Source: Stratiolaelaps scimitus
Taxonomy: Eukaryota > Arthropoda > Arachnida > Mesostigmata > Laelapidae
Reading direction: 5' to 3'
Assembly: GCA_019614645.1 (NCBI GenBank)
Contig: JABWDB010000007.1
Location: 10,987,501-11,051,500, forward strand
DNA: 64,000 nucleotides
Shown here: positions 55,963-64,000 of the stretch, piece after piece
Position numbering within the stretch: position 1 is the first letter of the stretch
How the letters are laid out: every line of letters begins with the position of its first letter
Notes under the pieces: generated by a model
What the model was told of the DNA's origin: nothing
Databases searched by the model: none
The model's input: only the letters and a program-made list of their open reading frames with translations
Program-made: the position numbers and the translations under genes

Positions 55963-58900
55963 GCCATAACAACGATTGATGTACTGAAAACACTTTTATT
56001 AATAGTTTAGGCTTCTTAGTCAATTATTTTTTTGTTTACACACGATATACACATGAATGCATCAGCGTTGACGGTATTCATTCGAGTGGCGTGAGGCCGA
56101 GTTCGATTTGTCGAACTAAATAACCGTTGTTTTTAATATAATCCGGCAAGTTACGAGCGTATGGCGAATGCACAGAGACACACATACTCAGTACTCACAC
56201 GGGCAGATACGAAACAAGATGTCACCACAACGCATTAGACATATCGGGTTCTTGATATTCCGGAGAAAAATACTGATGAACAACTGGATAAAGGGGCGAA
56301 GTGTAATGCCTCACAAAAGAAAAAGGTCACCACCGGAACGATCGGCCGAGCGTGCGTCGTTCAAGGCCATCCGTCAAAGGGAAATTCGTTTTCATCTGAA
56401 TGACCTCAACTAATAAATGGCTAATAAATGTGGGATCCGCGAGGTTAGCGTAAACGGTAAGCATATCTGGATAGTTTCTCTACGCCCCAAGTTGACATGA
56501 AAGCTATTATGATAGTTAAAGAGATCACAGTTATCTCTCGATTATGAAATGGTGACATGTTTCTTGTCCACTGAGAAGGTAAAAAATGATTGGTGACTGC
56601 CCGCGACTAAAGTTTTTCTTTATGATGCTTTTCAATTCATTCGAAGCCAGAATCGTGTTTACGTTTAATTGGAGACGTTATCTGTACAAAAGAACTTTTC
56701 AATCGGCGATATCAGTCGAATTTAATATCGATATCAACCCGGCTGGGGACAGTACAACTCTTAGGGAAATTACTCTCTTCAGTTAGAAGAGAATCGATTT
56801 TATCAAACGCATTGTATATATTTAGGTAATATACATACAAACATCAATTTAATTCAGTTGCACCGATGATTAACGTAATGCAATTCTATATGCCTTGCTG
56901 TGATCTTGTGAATTACCAGGCTGTGTATATATATATATATATATATGCATTTTATAGTGCAATTTACACCTTGTTTCTCCTCGCAAAGCATCCTGTTGTT
57001 GATTGTATTTTCCAGTTCTGCCGTTGCAAAGGCGGCGAAACATCTGTTGCAGTTGATCCTCTCTTTGTTTCATTCCTTTGCAACCTATACGGTTCCATGG
57101 AAGACCCATACAAATACTTACACGGCAATGTTTTATTATAGATTTCGTATGGTCATTGAATAAATATGAACCGATACGTCATGCGGGACTTGATTATCTG
57201 TAATAATTATTACTGAGCTGAGGCCGTTTCTCGGCGGTAGTCAATTCACCTGCTATGCGGTGCCAGATAAGCACAAAATTGATTAAGAAATAACCGACGG
57301 GTATGCATTAGTGAACGCATATTAATCTATTATCGTTGAACAAAAGGAATAGTTTCAAACGAAAATAACAATAAAGAGCTGCACACAGATACCTGAAATA
57401 GGAAAGGTAGGTTCATCATTGGGGACAATCACTTGGAAAGTTGGCTTTCCGTCAATCCTGTATTGGTGTATGTGTTTCTTCGTTCACAATGAACTAGAAA
57501 ATCAATTTAATTCAACTGCAATTATACCAAACGGCAAAATAATAAAACGGGAAATTGTGGTCGATTTTAGAGAGAAAATTGCGCTGGACGAGTTTGTGTC
57601 AACTGACAAAGTGAAAAATTGGGAATAACTCTCCACTATTACAATGAATTGTTCATACACTTGAAGGAACTTCATCAACTTGCATTGATCTTGAACGAGC
57701 AGTAAACGTGCCACTGTGAACGGAAATCCAACGGGTTTTTTTTACCTAATAGGGTAAAGTCAGAGCTCATTTTACGTAACGTCTTTGTCGAGTATCATTT
57801 TAACAGTATGACCCACCAATTAGCCAAGATAAAACCCCGGGGTACCACAGAAACGAATGGCTTGCCATATCTTGACATGTCAGCGTTTTTGTGTTTGAGA
57901 GCGGCAGTCAGCGCGCGTCGTTCGGTTTCGGAGGGAAGCGCACAGCTCGGAAACGAGTGTCGCAGAGTCTGCCAAATAAGCAGTAGGTTATCATACCTTG
58001 AACCCGCATTTTTGGACTAGACTAGTGTGTTACTTTGATAAGGAAGGAAAGGATTTAAGGAAAGGATTTAAGGGATTCCGGCCGTTCTTCGAACTATTGT
58101 ATCCACAAGATTGGGATTAAGGATCTTGGCCAATACGCCTATTAGCCTATGTTTGAGCCTAGGTCTCAGGCATATGTTGTCAGGCTTCGCTCCAGAGGGA
58201 CCATTTCCAAAAGTCTGCTTCAACTTTTCTGCCCAGTTTCTGAATGTAGTAACACACATAGAGTCATCATTCATGTCGCTCCGGTCAGATGGATGTTGCT
58301 TGTATAAGTAACTGCCGGAAAAGCTCCTTTTTCCTACAGTGTAAATAGTTCCTCCCGCTCTTACCTTATCAATCGACGTTTTAACTGCTTTCCCGAAATC
58401 AACAATTCTCTTCAACTAGTTCACATTTCTCCTCAACGGTCAACTGATATCCTTAAACGTGCGCGTGTTTTGCCCTGGCATAAACCACCGCCTATCACCT
58501 CCCCCTAGGGTAGGACAGTTTCCAAGGTGTAGGTCTATTAAACAATCTATAATACGGCATAGATTGCTACCGTTGAGTGCTGATTAAAGAAAACTGACTT
58601 CTCATTTCTTTCGGCTATCAAACTTTTTCGAGTGTTCGAGGTGCATCTTTCTGCCGTGCTCACACACAACCGCTGTAGATCTGACAGGAAAGCCCCCCGT
58701 TTCTCATAAAGAACCTTCAAACCTTTGACCAAATCAACTACTAATATCATTGTAATGACATAATAATCAATCCCCACCGTCCCGAGTGCCTACAGCGACC
58801 ATCCTTCAAGCCACCAAGGGGCCACCGCCTCACCCTGTGATAACAGGATCAACAACATCGCTTTTCGTAATATCTGTGCTTGTTTCATCACAATACCTAA

Positions 58901-61900
58901 ATGTGCATTTCAATAACAATTCTCATTTGAAAGTGGATGCGCTGTGCAACACCTTTATTACACTTATTATTGTTTCCTTCTTGTGTTTATATTATTATAT
59001 TTAATATGGATTTTGTTATATATATATATATATTATATGTATATGTATAGCAGTCGATATATCACAAAGGCCACTGTTGTTCTTTCCTAAGTCTAAGTTT
59101 TGCCCTCCGTTCACTTTCTGTCCGTGTCCATTTCTCCTTATTCCCGTAGATTATAACTATTTAACCCCAATCTATGTTGAACTGCCCGTTCAACTAACAT
59201 TAAGAATCACATCTATGTTCTAGATAGCTGTGAGCATATACTGATGATACCAAACTATGCAGTTGGTTCAATAGCCGCAATAGTAACAATAGTAGTGTAG
59301 CAATTGCAATACTTACTATATTTAACAATGTGAATGCAATTGTATAACAATTAATAGCTATAACAATGATCATATGTGATTGACATTAAAAACAATGCTT
59401 GTTTGCTTAGACTACACTAACCGATCCCTTGTACGTCGCGCTGTTGAGACCAAGGGGCCCGACCTTCGGCGTTGGGATTTCATTATAAACAACAAGAAAC
59501 AGGAAAAATTAACCAGGAAAAAGTTAACTGTACTAAACTACATATCCAATCGCAATCTGTGGAAATTGCAACCATCGATTATATCTATCGATCAGCGTCA
59601 CCGGTCTTCTCAACCGGGTCAGGTCACAATACATGAATACACTATAGGTTGTTGTTGTTGTTGTTGTTGTTTTTGTTGTCGTAATTAGTTAATTATTATT
59701 ATTGTTATTATTACTATTATTATCATTATCACCAATAGTGTTTTTTTTGTTAATCACTGCTGCTTTTCCATATATAACGATAAAGAAAATGTGGTGAAGT
59801 AGTTCTCAACGACTGCGCACTAGTAGACGAATACTGTAAATCAGTTTCCCAACATCGCAGTGAAGATGTCTTTGGGCTTTGGTCGACAAACGAATTTTTG
59901 TTTATAATCGAACTATTACACAAATGGGTAGGGTCGTAACAACAACAAAATATAAATAAATCAACAAACGATGTTCGAGACGAAACGGCTTGAAGGAATA
60001 GCCATGTTATCGATCCAAGTCTACTAGGGGGTCTATGCAGTTTCCAATTACCAAATCACTATATGGGGTTACCCAAAAAGGTCTTCACTATATCACATTC
60101 TATCTAACCGGGTTGTTCAGCCAAGGTTGTTTCTTTTAAAGAAATTGTCGACAAATTGCGAAAAGTAGCACATCCCAGCAAACGATAACAAAGAAAAGCC
60201 TCTGTCTCTTAATCTTTTATTCGTTCCGTCACAGGAGAGGAAATAAATGGACGATTTTATCGTTCATTAATGTATTACTGTCATTTCAATCTATTCGTTG
60301 CAGAATTTTACCCACTCACGAATTCGCTCTTAGACCTATGTAGGTACCGTGTTTAGCTGCTGTAGCTCGGATTTGATTAATCCACACAAATCAAGACAGG
60401 CAGAACCGCCGTTCATTATCGTTTCGTATTTCTCCAGTGATCGAGAGGATACAAAACGGAGTCCGTTTAGACCGAGAATGATTGACTCAGCTGTTTAACG
60501 GGAAAGGCGAAAGCTCATCTTCGAAATGTTGACGGTAATTCGCTGTATGAGAGAGATCGGCTGAAAATAATGATTCATAGATTCAAATCGTCGACGTTCT
60601 TGTTACGTTTCTCTACTGATCCCTTCGATTGACTCATTTCTCTGTGGTGGTTTGCCATAGTGTTGAACATATCCTCAATGTATGTATGTAGGCATTAAAC
60701 AAATAAACGTGAACAACGTGTCGTGATTGCACAACAAAAAACGAGTACTAGTATAGGATGAACAAATTGGTCCTCGGAGAAACCTGACGCGCCCCATCGA
60801 GTTCATTCAACGAACGTTGTTTGCTCACCGTCGCCAGCATTGTTCAGAACTTTGTCACCGAACAGAAATCGTGCTTCGACTTTTGAAGCACCCTCTTCGA
60901 AACCCGATTGCTCTCTTAAATCTCGTATTTTATTACATATCTTATGTAAAACGCTGCGAAGTATTCAACACATCAACTGGTTATATGCCAGCAGCATAGG
61001 TTTAGCGTCACATCGAATGCAAGCAGGGAATGATGGTAGTATCTTCACAATGACAAAATGGCGAATCACATAAAAATCAGCCATAGGAATTAATGGCATC
61101 TATTATATTCTACGACACGTAGACAGTCGAGTTACTTTTTTTCACATGTTGTCGCTCTGGCGTGAATCTCCCTCAGACGGCGCGCCCACGGTGATCGCTT
61201 CACACATATATATATATATTTATATATATATATACATGCATAACAATCATTGTTGAATGCTTGGTGCTTTGGTTCGGTAAGCAGCGTGAAAGATGGGTGC
61301 TTGCTCCGTGACATGTTCCTGATCCGAGTGTCCTGGTTTGACTCGTTGTCCTGGTTGGGTTTTCGTATATCGGATAGAAGAGAGATCCGGTCTCACTCCT
61401 CAGAGCGCTGCGCTACAGATGGAGCAGATCAACAATCGATGATCGCTCGTTCAGTATTCAGTGGGCGACACACAACTCGTATATATCGGCGTGGAAGGAA
61501 GCACAATTCATGTATCTCATGGAAGTGTTTGTTTGCTTAGCGTCTCCGCTCGAGTGGGCCACCACGGCATCCATCTGTGATTGGGATCCGAGCCATCGCA
61601 ACAAAAGTATCTGTATAAGGGCCCAAAGCCGGCGCTGAGGCCTACTTTACAATAGGTCATCATCTCTGCAACGGGAATTCTCTGATACCTTGAAAAAGGC
61701 ACAATTTCTAATTAAAAAATGTTTACGCCTGAGCTTGGATACATTTTGCCAGTGTGCTATTAACGAAATGCCATCCGGGCAAGACAATGACCTTGTTACA
61801 ACAGCACAGGTGTTGCTCTAGGATATTACCCGTTCCTCTTCTACAATTCAATATCAATTCTTGTCTGCGATTTGTAAACACAACCTAGTTCGCGAATAAC

Positions 61901-61978
61901 TGCTTTGGACGCAGGTCAATACTAGATTCTGACTCGACTACGAAGTCTAGCTGTAAAAGCGGCCAGGTGGTGTGCACA
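55963..61978. other. Intergenic region without a recognised gene
   Basis: AT-rich, with AT microsatellites at 56926-56946 and 61205-61234 and a GTT run near 59650. Open frames of up to about 115 codons occur on both strands (for example 58068-58415 minus) but none has an ATG start plus a family signature. The dehydrogenase 3' untranslated region lies at the left end. Confidence 0.5.
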
Positions 61979-61984
61979 TTTATT
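61979..61984 (-). terminator. Polyadenylation signal of GCLM
   Basis: AATAAA on the minus strand, about 110 bases past the GCLM stop codon. The intervening 3' untranslated region contains an AAC-type repeat (61996-62038). Confidence 0.6.
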
Positions 61985-62096
61985 GGCCTCAATCTTGTTG
62001 TTGTTATTGTCGTTGTTATTATTGTTGTTGTTGTTGTGGTGATTACGGCCGAAGGCAGCCCACGAGCACTTCCAGTTCACAGGATGTAGATCCAGC

Positions 62097-63214
62097 TCAC
62101 TGAGGTCCGTGTGTACCGTTCTGTATAACCTTGTCACGCTCGAGCTTGGCGATATATCCCTTCGAGTGGAGAACTCCACGACAGCGGAAGGTGACCGTGT
62201 ACCTCGTCAGCCAAGAGCAGCGCCACTTGTCAGCGTCCTCTGCAAATTGAACGCGAAATTAATTCAATAGTTAATTGATGACGCACACTGCATACAGGGC
62301 CCAGGCGCAGTATACTTCAATGGACGGCCAAAATTACCCGCCTGACCGTGAAACAGTGGCATACGATAATAATTAATAGCATGAACTCGTGCATGCAATA
62401 TGAACAGGTTGGGAATCCGAGCTAGTTCAATCATCGAATGGAAATCCGCCCAAAACACATTTCGTACATTTCAGCATTCGGCCGCCACAGAACCACTTAC
62501 CTTTAAAACCGGCGAGCATTCTTCGCACGTTGGCCGGAGCAGCAGTCACGATCTCGTCAGCATGTGTCAAAAGTTGAATGTTGTGCTCAGCAGCAAACTC
62601 GGTCATGTCAGCGGATAGAGCTGTGGCTGATTCAAAGTGTAGCTGGTTCGTGGTTGGTTTCACGTGTTTCGGCGCCCACTGATAGAGATCGCGAAGTTGA
62701 GTGACGTCAAGATCGGCCACACCCACACTGCCTACCAAACCTGTGAAGTCAAGGCGAATTCAGTGGTGATGCTTGGTCTGCCTACGTGGCTTGGTGTACC
62801 CGTTAATGATCATCATAATACTATTGATCAAATATAAATGTGCGAACAAGCCAAGAACGTTTTGTCAACAGTCGATCTGATACTCGTCAATATCTCGATA
62901 GGTGATCAGGTAGAATGAGTGAAGGGTCGGAATATCTATATCTAATAGGGGGGGGGGAGGGGGGACGGAATATCTCTGAAGAATCCGCCCGATCATCTGC
63001 CGTCGGAATGAGCATGCTCGTTGGCATCGTCGGTAGAGGATTTAGCTTTTATGTTACCATGCCTTAAGTAACTAGTACGTACCCTGTGCGACGAGTCCTT
63101 CGCAAACGCTCCAGGCTGGCTGCATGTGGTGCAGCTCGAGTTTGTGACTGCCAGTAGGGTGCGCGAACGCCACCAGGAGAAGGTCAATTCGCTGAACAGA
63201 TAACTGCGACAAGG
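62097..63214 (-). CDS. GCLM: Glutamate-cysteine ligase modifier subunit, C-terminal three exons
   Basis: GCLM binds the catalytic subunit of glutamate-cysteine ligase in the cytosol and lowers its Km for glutamate and its feedback inhibition by glutathione. Exons in coding order on the minus strand: 63083-63214, 62501-62740 and 62097-62239, phase-consistent GT/AG junctions, about 171 residues. Family landmarks are LELHHMQPAWSVCEGLV in the first, VGVADLDVTQLRDLYQWA, VKPTTNQLHF and FAAEHNIQLLTHAD in the second, and WLTRYTV followed by SKGYI in the last. These match the aldo-keto-reductase-like fold of the family through its end. The tail continues about 17 residues past SKGYIAKLER, longer than vertebrate proteins. 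The first exon starts mid-codon, so upstream exons must lie beyond about 63300 or outside the window; I could not place them. Confidence 0.92.
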
Positions 63215-64000
63215 CTGCAATTGGAAACAGTGAGATATATCTCAGAATGAGTATATTGGTATATGACTCCCAGGATAAGAATGGCCATTCACCGCATTTG
63301 GTTTACCAAATATATTGATGATCATCTATCAGAAGGTGTCTAGTTGGTTTAAGCTAAAATCGGCACCGATGAGGATGCGTTGTCGTCAACTTACGCTGAC
63401 TTTTTGAAAATTGCTACTATTTAGAGATACATATGAACAGAAAAGTATAATGGTGAGGCTACCTGTGATAGCTAACAAGGGGGTATATTGTGGCCCGTCA
63501 TCCTGAGGCTTCCCAATTCGCAATTAACTCCTCGCCTGTCCCAAACAAGCCAGCCATATCAGCTATCTGCTAACGATAAGCTCCAACGCGTGCATCAATC
63601 TATGAACCTGTCTGCGCCGATGTCTGCGCCCAAAGGCGCACCAGCCGCATATACTAGAACGCCTCCAACGAATACTCATTCATTGTACTGGTATAATGAC
63701 GTTAGCATTACCACCAAGTACAACATCAGCAGCCTTCACCGCTGGCATGTGCCAGCGGTGACGGCGTGGGAGGTCGTTCGTTGGATGTCGATCGACCAAT
63801 CGAGAAAGCTCTGAAGAACGTGCAAGTCATTGCCGGAAATTTGGTAGTCCACTCGTCTCATCGTCCCACAAAGGTGTTACCTCTCTCTCTCTCTCCTCTA
63901 TCCTAGACTGACTGAGTGAGGGCACCACCGACCATCATCGAGATCATCTGGCGTACGTCACCATGATGGTCGTCGTTTTCGTCAAATCGCCATAAGCTGC
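63215..64000. other. GCLM upstream intron or 5' region, no supported exon
   Basis: The G+C content rises after 63490. Plus-strand frames (63488-63814 and an overlapping one reaching about 63895) look mildly coding but match no family, and no GCLM N-terminal exon was found on the minus strand. A CT microsatellite lies at about 63882-63896. Confidence 0.35.

Noticed and set aside
58068..58415. 115-codon minus-strand frame considered as a second dehydrogenase C terminus
   Set aside because: Lacks ATG and any SDR motif; the resemblance was limited to a short hydrophobic stretch.
63360..63480. Minus-strand donor-like GTAAGT near 63392 as the end of an upstream GCLM exon
   Set aside because: The frame needed to match the phase of the next exon contains stops.
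63560..63895. Plus-strand frames near the right end as an exon of another gene
   Set aside because: Mildly coding composition only; no family match and no clear splice sites.
1..64000. CRISPR arrays, bacterial operons, stand-alone tRNA or rRNA genes
   Set aside because: No evenly spaced repeats, no operonic gene packing and no complete cloverleaf or rRNA segment were seen; the tRNA-like pieces belong to SINE-type repeats.

Overview
The window looks like nuclear DNA of an arthropod. The evidence is spliced genes with GT/AG introns, a chemoreceptor of the insect-type gustatory receptor superfamily, a complete BEL/Pao LTR retrotransposon, non-LTR retrotransposon tails, tRNA-derived SINE-like repeats and many AT, GA and CTG microsatellites. 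A parasitiform mite or tick is my best guess from the gene set and compact introns, but nothing here proves it.

Layout. 1-4600 is GC-rich and full of CTG/CAG/CGG repeats with no defensible protein; it may be a promoter or 5' exon region. 4600-13100 holds no recognised gene. 13150-14408 is a broken TRAF-like gene. 17573-23274 (+) is an eight-exon LARP7 gene with a LINE fragment in intron 5. 27906-29015 (+) is an intronless gustatory receptor. 31177-31703 (-) is a second copy of the same LINE tail. 32417-39365 is a full-length, very young BEL/Pao element with intact gag-pol, two 323-bp LTRs and a 5-bp target duplication. 39371-43110 contains repeats, three adjacent hairpins and membrane-protein-like fragments. 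43216-44560 is a second GC-rich CAG-repeat island. 46999-47280 (-) is an ionotropic-receptor-like remnant and 48507-49270 a decayed R1-like LINE end. 50316-55962 (+) is a six-exon membrane-anchored short-chain dehydrogenase; its 3.3-kb first intron holds a large inverted duplication, a SINE and an antisense open frame. 62097-63214 (-) is the 3' part of the glutamate-cysteine ligase modifier subunit gene.

The genes do not form a shared pathway. LARP7 binds 7SK-type RNA and controls P-TEFb, the receptor is chemosensory, the dehydrogenase is lipid or steroid/retinoid-type metabolism, and GCLM supports glutathione synthesis. No clear new multi-gene system was found. The most unusual structures are the inverted duplication in the dehydrogenase intron, the near-perfect hairpins at 14967-15024 and 44871-44976, the hairpin triplet at 41001-41084 and the fold-back junction of the LINE copy inside LARP7. 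All exon boundaries were placed by hand from splice signals, reading phase and family resemblance.
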